Of a DNA stretch of 64,000 nt, positions 48,347-59,280 are shown in pieces (position 1 is the stretch's first letter; every line of letters begins with the position of its first letter). Under the pieces are notes generated by a model. That model had not been told where the DNA came from and made no database searches. It saw only the letters and a program-made list of their open reading frames with translations. Position numbers and translations under genes: made by a program. Source of the stretch: Liolophura sinensis (taxonomy: Eukaryota; Mollusca; Polyplacophora; Chitonida; Chitonidae); the NCBI RefSeq assembly GCF_032854445.1, contig NC_088301.1:5121044-5185043 (forward strand), written 5' to 3'.

Positions 48347-50337
48347 ATTATTATCATTATTACTAAAGCCGTCGTTTAAAATGTACGTCTGAGTTAAAAG
48401 TGGATTTATGCTACTTACCTTTCAATCTGTCCTCAAATGCACTGATGATTCAGTTGCCCATGTGGTTTTGGCGGTAAATCTTCCCAAGCCTCGGTCAGGT
48501 CTGCAGATCACACGGATGCTTAGATGGCTTTTTTCTTATACAGTGAGATGTGCATTGTCCTCATCCATTCATCGCTGTTCGTGTACGGCGCTCTGACAAT
48601 GTCAAGAGAAACCCAGCAAGCCTATCGACGTATTCAGTGCCGCGTATGACCTTTAACCCTCGGCCTGCACAATTCAACAGGGCTTGTTAAAATACTTAAC
48701 GTTAATAGTCAGCCTGGCGGAAACAACTACGAGCTCGATTCGTCATCACACTACATCTTGCGTGGGTTAAGTAAGGTATTTCTAACTATACAGAGAACGG
48801 ATGTGTGTGGTCGACCGTATGGGCTGGTTAAGTTTCGGTTAAACATTCTGTTGTAACGACAAGAGTTACCGAACTTAGTGGTTGGCAGAGCTGTTGCGGT
48901 TGGCATACGGAATGCAGCACAGTGAATCACTCACGACAGAAACTGTGGCCCTGATATACCACGAAAGTTTTTCTATTTTAATGTATACAGAGAAACTGAC
49001 ATATTCAGAACTCAATGGGAAGGGTTAACTAGCTTTTGTTCTGAAAAGCCAGCTAAAAGTTACTAATACTTATATCAATCATGTAACATAAGGCTGAACT
49101 CTTAGTGTAATGTCAACAAACCCATAAGCATGTAACCAGGGATACCTGTACAGTGATGTGAAGCTGAAACTTTACTTACGTAACAACACTAGGCAACCTA
49201 TATGTGTAAATGAAAATATACATGGTTGTGCAAAACACATTATACGTTTACAGTTAAACTATAAAGAATTTAATTTTGTCCGCTGTAAATAATCGATAAT
49301 ACTGTGTAGTAGAGTAGTTTGTTTAATGTTATGTGACTTTCGCTCTCGTAATTAACAATTCACTGGCGTATAAATCTCACAGTAAAGCCACATAATGCAC
49401 ATATATATCTCTGTACATAACGCGCATGTCTTGACAACTTTCCACTCTGTAGTTAAGATGATTTTCAGTTAACATAAATTACTTTCACCATCATTTCCCG
49501 CAGATTTTCCTTACCCGTTTTAGCTTAGCCGTCTGTAGGCTCCTGCCGTCATGTTGACAAAAGATTGTGTGTATTTAAAGAGGGGAAATCGACCGGCGTT
49601 GGGTCTTTCTGCTCTAGTTAATCCAACCTTGTATACCTGGTGTATGTCAACACAGGACAGGCGCCAAGGAGTCACGAGGGCACGCGTTGTCTGGAAAGTG
49701 GCGTCATACAGCATCGTCACAGCACATAAACATAAACTAAATATCGCATTTCGGCCAAGTTCGGTTGCTACCGACTCTCCGATCATTGTGACACAGATGT
49801 ACATCAGCACGTTATTCGTCCGCAGCAAATAACTGTTTCGTTTTTATAGAAAATGAGAATATATCTTCAAGTTCACTTAGGGAACAAAACTACTCATGCA
49901 AATGTTGCAAATTTCTTTGTCCGACTGAACATTTTGAAGAAGTTTGTTTTTCCAACATTCCCTGGAAAGCCCCCATTAAGTAGGATAAGACACAGCCCAT
50001 AAAGCATTCACATATATTCATAGGTCTTCTGAACCAAGCATCAAATTTCTCGTTGGTCATGTGAAGAGACAGCGGAGGAGTAAGCAATTTAAACTGGGTG
50101 AGATAGACCTTAAATAAGATTTTACCATAAAAGTGAAAACTTAGGTGATAATCTTTTCTGAAAAAGTAATGAGAATATGCCCAACCTTCAAATATGATAG
50201 TTTCCTTGAACTGCAGTACATAAAATCTGCAAAAATCAACACCATGAATAGTGTTATACCGCTGAAACAGTAATTAGTCACACTGTGTCCTTCTCTCTCA
50301 TGGACAATTCATAAAAACAGGTCAAAATGGCCGAGGT
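48347..50337. other. Intergenic sequence without recognisable genes
   Basis: Overlapping frames at 49520-49828 (minus) and 49551-49832 (plus) are both open for about 100 codons in a CpG-moderate stretch. Neither shows a known motif. Confidence 0.4.
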
Positions 50338-50412
50338 GCAATGAACCAGGGGCCTCTCACCAATGTGGTTGCTGTGAGTGGTTGCTCATGGTGGCTCCCT
50401 CTCCAGACACAA
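50338..50412 (+). mobile_element. SINE head fragment
   Basis: AGGGGCCTCTCACCAATGTG, GTTGCTGTGAGTG and GGCTCCCTCTCCAGAC match the middle of the 25697-25968 SINE (there: CTCTCACCAATGCGGTTGCT and CTTCCTCTCCAGCC). It is followed to about 50580 by a segment (GCACTTTGACGGCATGG, CACCTAATGACTCCTCG) that resembles the body of the second SINE family at 55667-56031. Confidence 0.5.
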
Positions 50413-51521
50413 GACTGGATAGCCCGGTGTCCGTATCATGTGATCTGCTGAGGTGCCATGTCTGGTGTCTTTCGCATGATACTTTTGTGGCAGGAGCACT
50501 TTGACGGCATGGTTTCGCCCAACCACAATTAAGGCACATGCACCTAATGACTCCTCGACCTCGAAATCCGGAGCTCGAGTACAGCACGCATTCGAGGTTT
50601 GCTAGAAGAGCCGTGGCTTTTGACGGGCTTTGACGTTTCTTCCAAGAATTTCTGGTTCCTTGCCGCTCTTACCTTTGCCGTTTGTTAGCCTAAGTTTCAT
50701 GTGAAAATGTGTTACATGCAATGACCTTGTATCATATCCGAAATCGCACTCTTACAGATTGCGTACATCGCATGAATACCATTTAACACGCGTTTGTACT
50801 GTTTAAGCCAAACATGCAAACTAATTTGTGTTAACCTACCATAAGAACTATCTTACTGAGGCCTTTAAACTTTATGACGCTCTCGTCAATGACGTCTTAC
50901 GTTAGACACCACGCCAGACCAGTGACGTCTAATAAACTGCAACTGACATCACTGTATTTTTTAAATTAAAACTACATGTAGATAAATAAAGTATTTATCA
51001 GATTAAAGACCTTTAAGCACTGTCCAGAAAAATAGTTCGATTTATTTTTTGGGGAATTTTTCTAAGTGACTTAAAGGCATTTAAAACATAGGATTCTATG
51101 GTGATCTTTTGAGACCAAGAGGATAGCAGTGACGTCTCACCAATATATTTGGTTTGAAATAGTTCGGTTCAAGGTCCATTTGTTGAAGGCATTCATAGCT
51201 CTAAATGAAGATGCATTTTGAATGATGAAATATAGTGTGTTAGGTGGCAAAAAGCTGAGGTGACATCACTGGTCCAAATATGGTCAGACAAGGCCACAGT
51301 AGGATCCAAAATTGCAAATGCATTTTACGAGGTCGAATAATATTCTAAAAAAGTAAATCAGGCAATATTTAATGATTTTTCATCTGACATGTTCTTCATG
51401 CCAGTGTCTTCTTTGCCTTTAAACGTTTCTGAGTTGGTAGAGATTTAGGTGTAATTAGCTGTTACAAAGTAATTCTATTTTAAACGCCTTACAGCAATAG
51501 TTTGCAGTAGGAAAATAAAAA
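50413..51521. other. Intergenic sequence with scattered TGACGTC motifs
   Basis: ACCAGTGACGTCT (about 50929-50941), AGTGACGTCTCACC (about 51127) and the inverted AGGTGACATCACTGGT (about 51257) hint at a decayed foldback element like the one at 17.8-18.4 kb. Continuous arms could not be aligned. No gene was seen. Confidence 0.35.
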
Positions 51522-51523
51522 TA

Positions 51524-53455
51524 ACGAAGTGAACTGGTAAAATTGAATGATAAGCTCAATGTCCGACAACTCACAGTAATGAAAGTAACAAAGTGGAAAT
51601 TGGAAAACATACAATCGGGCCATTAAGTATTTTAAAAAAAGGGCGGTGAAATCGCGTCTTTCACAGAAAGATATACTTAAACAGTGCAGAGTTTGACTTT
51701 CAACTGTGTAAATTTATTTAGAGTAGTCACATCAATTACATTTCTGGTATACTGTTCTTCTTCCATCTGAGGCCAATCTCAAGGTCATCATGACCTTCGG
51801 TCAATAGCACCATAAAAACGGATGCTAAACATGTTTGTGAGGGTGTTCATTACGACTGACTATCCGGCCGATCCGATCCTGGAGCTCACCAATCACACCA
51901 CGTGCTCATTAGGGTGACCAACATCCAGAAAGCCGTATATCTCTGGAGTAAAGATCAGGAATGTGTCCGCTGACAGCTGTATGTATTCATAAAGAGCCAT
52001 CCACGGTAAACTTCCGCAATCTTAATGGGCAAAACAGATGAAAGGCATGATGAAAGAGGACAATTTGGGCAGTATACTGTTGTCATGTCGACGGAGCCTC
52101 AAGATGGAGAGCTAAATGTGACAGCGTCACGTCTAGTAACTCAACATGAACTATTAATTAGATGGTTGGATTACTCTTTGAACGCTACCGACAGTTTGTT
52201 TGGTGGTTATATTACTTTCCGGACGTTCCAGATAGTTTATTAGGTTCTTCTCTGTACGTTACAGATAGTTTGTTTGGCGGTTATATTTCTCTGTGGACGT
52301 TACAAACATTTTGCTTGGTGGTTATATTACTTGCTAGACGTTACAGGCAGTTAGTTATCTGGATATATTACTTTCTGGACGTTACTCACAAGGTTGCTAG
52401 GTGGTAATATTACTTTCTAGACGTAACGGACAGTTCGTTAGGTGGTTATATACTTTCTGGACGTTACAGGCAGTTTGAAAAGAGGCTGTATTACTTTCTG
52501 GACGTTACAGACAGTTTGTTTGGCGGTTATATGTCTCTGTGGACGTTACAGACATTTTGCTTGGTAGTTATATTACTTGCTAGACGTTACAGGCAGTTAG
52601 TTATCTGGATATATTACTTTCTGGACGTTACTCACAAGGTTGCTAGGTGGTAATATTACTTTCTAGACGTAACGGACAGTTCGTTAGGTGGTTATATACT
52701 TTCTGGACGTTACAGGCAGTTTGAAAAGAGGTTGTATTACTTTCTGGACGTTACAGACAGTTTGTTTGGCGGTTATATGTCTCTGTGGACGTTACAGACA
52801 TTTTGCTTGGTAGTTATATTACTTGCTAGACGTTACAGGCAGTTAGTTATCTGGATATATTACTTTCTGGACGTTACTCACAAGGTTGCTAGGTGGTAAT
52901 ATTACTTTCTAGACGTAACGGACAGTTCGTTAGGTGGTTATATACTTTCTGGACGTTACAGGCAGTTTGAAAAGAGGCTGTATTACTTTCTGGACGTTAC
53001 AGACAGTTTGAAAGGTAATTATATTAGTCTCTAGATGTCATATATCCAGTTTGCTAAATTTTTCTATGAACGTTTCAGTTCATGATATATCAATGAAGTT
53101 GAATTAGGCCCAAAATAGTCGAGAAAAGATACCGTAGGCTAAGTATATATGACTTTAAATTGTGACAGATAACAGACTAGTCAAAACTACAAAATGAGCA
53201 GAACTAACATGTCCCTACCAAAAAATTCAGTCATGTTACAAAAATTCAAAAGCGGTTAATTTGCATCTTTCTGTGATGGAAGCGATTTCACCGCCTGGTG
53301 AGTATTTGTTTGTTTCTTTTAATTCTTAAAAGTGTTTTGCAAAATGTTGACCATGTAGGATGTGATTGTATGTTTTCCGATATCCATTTTCTTACTTTCA
53401 TTAGTGTCTGTTGTCCGACATTGAGGTTATCTTCAATTTTACCAGCTCACTTCGT
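51524..53455. mobile_element. Inverted-repeat element (about 1.93 kb) carrying an internal minisatellite
   Basis: The left arm (51524-51672) and right arm (53264-53455) are imperfect inverted copies. Outer parts: ACGAAGTGAACTGGTAAAAT on the left against the inverted ATTTTACCAGCTCACTTCGT on the right, then GGACATTGAG, ACTTTCATTA and GATTGTATGTTTTCC on both arms when read inward. Inner parts: GGCGGTGAAATCGC and CACAGAAAGAT on both. TA lies at each outer end (51522-51523 and 53456-53457), suggesting a TA target duplication. There is no transposase frame, so it is non-autonomous. The interior holds a 41-bp tandem array. In molluscs, tandem repeats inside non-autonomous elements are known (for example pearl-type elements of oysters). 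I cannot assign this one to a named family. Confidence 0.72.
52165..53030. repeat. 41-bp minisatellite with a 246-bp higher-order period
   Basis: Monomers of about 41 bp share GGACGTTACAGACAGTTTG and a GGTTATATTACTTTCT segment. Blocks of six distinct monomers repeat at 246 bp: the marker TTTGTTTGGCGGTTATAT starts at 52269, 52515 and 52761. The second and third blocks are almost identical, so the latest expansion copied a six-monomer block. The array is enclosed by the inverted arms of the element at 51524-53455. Confidence 0.93.
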
Positions 53456-53977
53456 TAACTGTTTTTCATTTGGTATTGAAGTATAACTGTTTGTTTTATT
53501 TCTCGGCGTTATAGCATGATACATGTATGTGACAACTACAGAAAACCCAGTGGAATGATCCTCTGTATTAAATGCTATCATTCCGTCTACAGCGATACTC
53601 TATAAACTCTTACTGCGATTACGTAGTCTTAGCTGTACATCGAGGTAGATATCAGTGGACAAACGCTTTCGTTATGAAAACTGAAATGATGATAGATAAA
53701 AGGGAATGGATATTCTTTATAGATGACGTTCACCGACAGCATTATCTTCTTTGACAACAACAAATCAATGAACGATAAACAGGAGTAAATGAATCGATGA
53801 GCTGTGAAATTGAAAAGAAACGGGGCTTAAAAAGTGAGACTGTAAAAGGCAGAGAGCAGTGTTGATAACTTTATTTGACGGGAACTGTCATAAGCTCTTT
53901 TACAGTTGATCTTTTCTATACAATACTGTGACTGCAAATTGATTCTTGTGATGATGTTTAGTTGAAGTGTCTGTCGG
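53456..53977. other. Intergenic sequence without recognisable genes
   Basis: The only open frame of note, at 53572-53754, has no known motif. Confidence 0.5.
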
Positions 53978-54400
53978 AGTGCTTGTCTTATGGAGATGTT
54001 AGGTGGGAAGGTACTTCGTCTGTTACAGAGCGCGTGTCTTGTAATGCTGTTCAGTGGGGATACACCTCGTCTGTTACAGAGCGCGTCTTGTAATGCTGTT
54101 CAGTGGGAATACACCTCGTCTGCTTCATAGCGCGTGTCTTGTAATGCTGTTCAGTGGGGATACACCTCGTCTATTTCATAGCGCGTGTCTTGTAATGCTG
54201 TTCAGTAGGAATACACCTCGTCTGTTACATAGCGCGTTTCTTGTAATGCTGTTCAGTGGGAATATTCCTCGTCTGTTACATAGCGCGTTTCTTGTAATGC
54301 TGTTCAGTGGGGATACACTTCGTCTGTTACATAGGGCGTGTCTTGTAATGCTGTTCAGTGGGGATACACTTCGTCTGTTACAGAGCGCGTGGCTTGAGGC
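53978..54400. repeat. 51-bp minisatellite, about 8 copies
   Basis: The unit is TCTTGTAATGCTGTTCAGTG then GGGATACACCTCGTCTGTTA and CAGAGCGCGTG. Because 51 is a multiple of 3, a 120-codon plus frame (LVMLFSGDTPRLLHSAC repeated) stays open. One unit near 54081 has lost two bases. It is not a gene. Confidence 0.92.
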
Positions 54401-55666
54401 CTTTTACGCCCTTTAATTGCATGTTTCTGTCTCTGGACAAACGTTTTCTGTGACACAAGTGAACGAATGCAAAAGTAAGTCAAATATTTATAATTTGTGT
54501 TAACACTTACGTATTTCTACAATTCATATGTGCGTTCATGTGATAAAACATTATATTGGTCTCGTGATTCCCGTCGGGTATATTCAAGGTGTTTTAGTTG
54601 TCTGTACTCAGAGGTATCAAAAGGGTAAATTGTATGTTCATCCAGTTTGCGGCTAAAAGCCAACGCTATTGTCAATAAAGTGATGTCAATAACCGATATA
54701 TTTCAGACATATTATATTTTCCGACATCAGTTGTTCAAAGTCGACAGTTGACCACAACGGACAGTGTACGAAGAAGTGTAAGGCATCCGTACAAAGCGAA
54801 AGCAGTTTATTATCATCCCGAGTTCGCTTAGTTGATCCAAGGATTCAACCCTCGGTCTTGCTGATGATGCTTTAGGCTTCTGCTAAGGCTCGGATCTCTG
54901 TATAGACATATGGTGCAATAAGCTAGCTGGAAAGACCTGTGCAGATATTTCTTCTCATTTTATGCATCCAATATACAAAACGATGTACCAGATGGCAATC
55001 TTAATGTCGAGATAACAGTGATTTTTTTTACTTCATATATTTGTTCAAAAAAGTTATGAATCGAAGTGTTTTCGTCATATTTTATTTCTGTTGCTTTGTG
55101 AGTCGTCATGATATTTATATGATCAAAATTCTCTAAACTTGTACAATACTTTAGAAGACGCCCTTATTCCACTTGTACAGAGAAGCAGTTATATACTATC
55201 AATATTTCGGATAAAACCTCATGGCACAGACCCGTTGTACTTAGTCTTTACAAAATGCATATAATAAAATAACGACCATTATACAATAAATGTATTATCA
55301 CAATTTATCTCACAGAGACTTTGGCCTAGTCTATCCTATTCATCCCGTTGATTCACTGAACAGCTTAGTATAACAAATACGCAAACTAACTCCGAAGAAA
55401 TTCATTTTGAAGATCTCAATACCTTGGCTTTAAGTCATCCTCTGGAGAATTGTGCTAAGTGAGTAACGTTTTAGCAATATATACGTGTATACAAAAGGCT
55501 TCCACAAAGCACAAATGACAAGCATTTCTAATACGATAAGTCTGGTAATAAACATTTGTGGTGTTGGTTTAGTGTCAATGGAACAAATTTGGCAGTATAT
55601 ACAATGATGAATGGATCGTGTATGATATGACATAGGGGCCTAACAGACAGCCTCTTCGCGGCATCA
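54401..55666. other. Intergenic sequence without recognisable genes
   Basis: AT-rich. No motif, array or mobile element was recognised apart from the target-site duplication copy at 55652-55666. Confidence 0.5.
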
Positions 55667-56031
55667 AACCGGCCCGGATAGCACAGTTGGTAGAGCGTCC
55701 GCTTCGGGACCGGTAGATCCAGGATCAATCCTTGATCGAGTCACACCTAAGACTTTAAAAGAGGAAGTTGTAACTTCCTCGCTTGGCGTTCAGCATGAAG
55801 GGGATAGTGCACCGACTGGTTGACCCGTATCAGTATAATGGCTCGGGCGGGGCGGCTTACTTGCCTTCGGTAAGTCGTCTCAGTGAAGCAGCACTAAATA
55901 AAAGAGCGGTGGAAATCCGTCCTGCATCAAGGAGGCACATTACACGTAGATGCACCCTAATGATTCCTTCGTCGTCATATGACTGAAAAATTGTTGAGTA
56001 CGACGTTAAACCCCAAGCACTCACTCACTCA
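55667..56031 (+). mobile_element. Full-length SINE of a second family, 15-bp target-site duplication
   Basis: The head GGCCCGGATAGCACAGTTGG carries an A box (55679-55690), TAGAGCGTCCGCTTCGGGAC and a B box GGATCAATCC (55722-55731), resembling a tRNA promoter. The body contains GAAGTTGTAACTTCCTCGCT, a GTAAGTCGTCTCAGTGAAGC block and ATGCACCCTAATGATTCCTT. The 3' end is GTACGACGTTAAACCCCAAG followed by a (CACT)n tail. CTCTTCGCGGCATCA is present on both sides (55652-55666 and 56032-56046). The body and tail differ from the 25697-25968 family. It resembles tRNA-derived SINEs widespread in molluscs (V-SINE/RUDI-like is one possibility, unverified). Confidence 0.88.
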
Positions 56032-56106
56032 CTCTTCGCGGCATCAGTAAACAATTAACTGTCAATGAAGTGGATGATAAACATTGAAAAGGCCTATAAT
56101 AAGTTA

Positions 56107-56520
56107 AGATTACAGATTACAGTTTTGTTACAATAAGATAATGTACATGTGACATATATTAATGAATTTGGTTAGATAATGTACATGGTGACATATTCAT
56201 GCATTTGGTTAGATACTGTACATAGTGACATATTCATGCAGTTGGTTAGATAATGTACATGGTGACATATTCATGCATTTGGTTAGATAATGTACATAGT
56301 AACATATTCATGCAGTTGGTTAGATAATGTACATAATGACATATTCATGCAGTTGGTTAGATAATGTACATAGTGACATATTCATGCAGTTGGTTAGATA
56401 ATGTACATAGTGACATATTCATGCAGTTGGTTAGATAATGTACATGGTGACATATTCATGCATTTGGTTAGATACTGTACATAGTGACATATTCATGCAG
56501 TTGTTTAGATAATGTACATT
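56107..56520. repeat. 37-bp minisatellite, about 11 copies
   Basis: The unit is TTGGTTAGATAATGTACATA then GTGACATATTCATGCAG. Copies alternate between GCAGTTGG and GCATTTGG versions. The last unit runs straight into a perfect palindrome and then a simple repeat. Confidence 0.92.
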
Positions 56521-56527
56521 ATCTAAA
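56504..56527. repeat. 24-bp perfect palindrome at the array boundary
   Basis: TTTAGATAATGT (56504-56515) is followed immediately by its exact reverse complement ACATTATCTAAA (56516-56527) with no spacer. The left half is the end of the last 37-bp unit. Confidence 0.95.
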
Positions 56528-56790
56528 TAAATAAATAAATAAATAAATACATACATACATACATACATACATACATACATACATACATACATACATACAT
56601 ACATACATACATACATACATACATACATACATACATACATACATACATACATACATAAATACATACATACATACATACATACATACATACATACATACAT
56701 ACATACATACATACATACATACATACATACATACTTACATACATACATACATACTTACATACTTACATACATACTTACATACATACACAC
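56521..56790. repeat. (AAAT)n then (ACAT)n microsatellite
   Basis: About six AAAT units are followed by roughly 60 ACAT units, with a few ACTT interruptions near the right end. The MYVCMYVC open frames on the minus strand come from this run. Confidence 0.95.
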
Positions 56791-57072
56791 ATATGAATGT
56801 TCATGACATAAAATATAAAAACGCTCTGTGAAAGGCACTTAAATGAAAGATTCGTATAGATGAAAACAGTTCTAAACAAGGAAAATTGAAACATTACAAT
56901 CAAAAGGAATTCCTTTGCTCATTTACTATCATATACTACGGATATATATTTATTTACATGGTGCGTAAATTCTTTTTTTCTGTTTTTTCTCCAGAATGTA
57001 TATAAACTGAACATTCTTCAAGAAACGTTAACCTGTCTAATTAAGCTTATAAGATGAGTTTAATTTCAATTT
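56791..57072. other. Intergenic sequence, no feature seen
   Basis: AT-rich spacer between the microsatellite and the dispersed repeat copy at 57073. Confidence 0.5.
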
Positions 57073-57168
57073 GAGGTGGTAGTAGCTAGACAATGAGTTG
57101 CGTGTCAGCTCGGAACTACAAGAGTTCCGGTTGCAATGCATGTTCATTGGATAAGGATGTCCAGCTTC
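57073..57168 (+). repeat. Dispersed repeat, copy 1 of module A
   Basis: GCTAGACAATGAGT, GTGTCAGCTC, CAAGAGTTCCG and AAGGATGTCCAG recur in the same order at 58293-58386 (GGCTAGACAATGAGTG, GTGTCAGCTC, CAAGAGTTCCG, AAGGATATCCAG). A related downstream module (GAGGTTTTCC, CTCCACTTTTCTG) is at about 57890-57955. Confidence 0.8.
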
Positions 57169-57622
57169 ATTACGTCGTCATGACAACAGGATGAATAAAA
57201 GTCCCCTCCCACATGTCCGGAAGCTACCCGTGAGCAAGCGTACGTTCCCACGCCCCGAACTGTTTACACACACAACGATGGAATGTAGGTGCAGTTATCA
57301 TCGGGCGTGTTTCAGATTCGTTCTTGTCTAAAGCTATAGGTTATAGCAGCGTATTGATGTTCAATACTATTTATTCAGTAAATTTGTCAATTTGAAAAAT
57401 ATATAAATTATAACAATAAAGAACTTATACTAGTATATGATGGTGTCATGTCATATCAGCATAGATAGCTTGCACTTTTCTCAACAACGCATCAAAATAT
57501 CAAGAGAGGTTGTGTTGGTAGTAACCCAGGGGAAAAGTTTTCAGTTATGTCCAAAACTGTTGTACAATGACAGTTGAGAAATTTATAGTTTAACCACAAA
57601 CCTATCATGTACGTGTGCCAGC

Positions 57623-57688
57623 ATCATCCAATCATCATCCAATCATCATCCAATCATCATCCAATCATCATCCAATCATCATCCAATC
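57623..57688. repeat. 11-bp minisatellite, six exact copies
   Basis: ATCATCCAATC repeated six times without a mismatch (66 bp). This suggests recent expansion. Confidence 0.97.
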
Positions 57689-58292
57689 AATGCCTCATCA
57701 CTCTTCAACTTGGAGGTAAATCCTATACTTTGTGTCTAAAACATTTGAACATTCATAGACATGCTACATGTATATGCAAACTCTTACATATCCAAGTACA
57801 TTTTATATTTGTTTAAAGAAGGCCAAGTCGTTCTCGTGCTGTTAAAATACTCGTCTCTCAATTGCCAGGACATAGGAATTGATTGGGACTGAGGATTCTC
57901 GAGGTTTTCCTTCCTCCACTTTTCTGTGTATGCAGGCCCTTGGGTTCGTCGATGATCAATTGTCTGCTACCAGTATGACATGCCCTATGCACCGACCATA
58001 TCACAGAAAAATTTGAGTGCATATGTTTGGATACCAAACCACCACCACCCACCACACTCACAAAAAGCACACATTACGCGCTATTACCATGTTAATTAAC
58101 TTACTCATCTGAGCAAAAACTTACGCATGCGCATTTTTATGTATATAAGTGAGCTAACTACATGATAACAGTGTGTAATGTTACTCCCAAAAGTGTTGCA
58201 CGAGGGGGGCGGGGCGAGGGCAAGTGATAACTCCCTTTTCTTATTAACATTATAAAGTAATATAAAATTTCTGTTGGATTGGTTGTATCTAG

Positions 58293-58386
58293 CTGGCTGT
58301 AGTGGCTAGACAATGAGTGTGTCAGCTCTGAACTGCAAGAGTTCCGCTTACAATATGTCTTCATCTGACAAGGATATCCAGATTCG
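58293..58386 (+). repeat. Dispersed repeat, copy 2 of module A, followed by module B
   Basis: This is the second copy of the segment at 57073-57168. It is followed within 20 bp by GAGGTTTTTCTCTCTCCACT and GGACTTTGGGCTTG (58410-58460), a module that lies about 700 bp downstream in copy 1. Confidence 0.8.
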
Positions 58387-58953
58387 CACTCTTGCATGGA
58401 AGAAGGTTTTGAGGTTTTTCTCTCTCCACTGTTTCATGCGGGACTTTGGGCTTGTTGGAGTGGTATAAGTGATGTATTCTGGAGTTCGGCACATTTCAAT
58501 CAAATCATATGGTTTCTAATTTTTTTCTGGCCCAAAAATTTGTGTCAGAAATATTCCGCAAGCTACTGACGAACTTTCCCACACAGGACATACATGTGAG
58601 TGGTCTTCAACGAACTTTACCTACATGATCACACCAGCGAAAACGACCGATTATTGCCCTGAGAGGCTGAGAGTAAGGCCTCACAAACAGTGAAAGTGAA
58701 AGTTAGTGATTCTGCCAAATTCCTGTCCAACGTCGGCTTTGAATCCGCACCCAATGCTCTAGCAATGGAAAGGAAAGGGAATCTTTGGTGAACTATTTTG
58801 AGTACGGCATTGAAAGTTGTGATTACTCCGAACTTCATCTCACTTGAAATAGAAGGCCTGAGTGGAGAATTCGACTAGTCCACAGATGTACCCTGTCCAG
58901 GCTTCAGTTTTTACTTCCTCTTCCTGGGTGAAAGTTTTGAAAATGTTCAAGGG
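58387..58953. other. Intergenic sequence, repeat module B and nothing else recognised
   Basis: It contains module B of the dispersed repeat. The remainder has no array, gene or element that I can support. Confidence 0.4.
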
Positions 58954-59229
58954 ATGAAAATTGATAATAATCCTCCCTACTTTCGCAGTGTTATCTCTGT
59001 ATCAACTTTATCTTATCTCTGTAACAAATGTAACAAGCTTGAAGCTAATATGATCGACAAACATCACCTTACACATGTGCAATCAAACAATGTTTACATA
59101 TTTGCACAGTGCTACAACTGCAGACGGGAGGAGAAACTTTGCACTATTTTATTACTTGAAAACACTCAAAGTGTAATTAACAGAATAACGGGAAAAGACG
59201 AATATTTTTGGACTGGCTGTCAATCTTGA
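58954..59229 (+). CDS. Hypothetical small ORF with two CxxC pairs
   Basis: ATG-initiated frame of 91 codons ending in TGA. It contains LCNKCNK and, 27 residues later, AQCYNCRREE: two CxxC pairs spaced as in zinc-ribbon folds. No known family is recognised, there are no splice sites or promoter that I can support, and the codon composition is AT-rich like the surrounding noncoding DNA. It could be chance or the relic of a larger gene. Confidence 0.15.
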   Translation: MKIDNNPPYFRSVISVSTLSYLCNKCNKLEANMIDKHHLTHVQSNNVYIFAQCYNCRREEKLCTILLLENTQSVINRITGKDEYFWTGCQS

Positions 59230-59280
59230 CGGAAGACACGAAAGTGTATCTGAAAAAAAGTATTTCCCTGACTGATCTTT

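Noticed and set aside
49520-49832. Two opposite, overlapping frames of about 100 codons.
   Set aside because: No motif or splice context; both strands open over the same bases in moderately GC DNA.
50876-51300. Possible second foldback element with TGACGTC motifs.
   Set aside because: Only short motifs are inverted; continuous arms and ends could not be aligned by eye.
54054-54416. 120-codon plus frame with LVMLFSGDTPRLLHSAC repeats.
   Set aside because: 51-bp tandem array artefact; no recognised domain.
56431-56748. Minus frames of MYVC repeats.
   Set aside because: Translation of (ACAT)n simple sequence.
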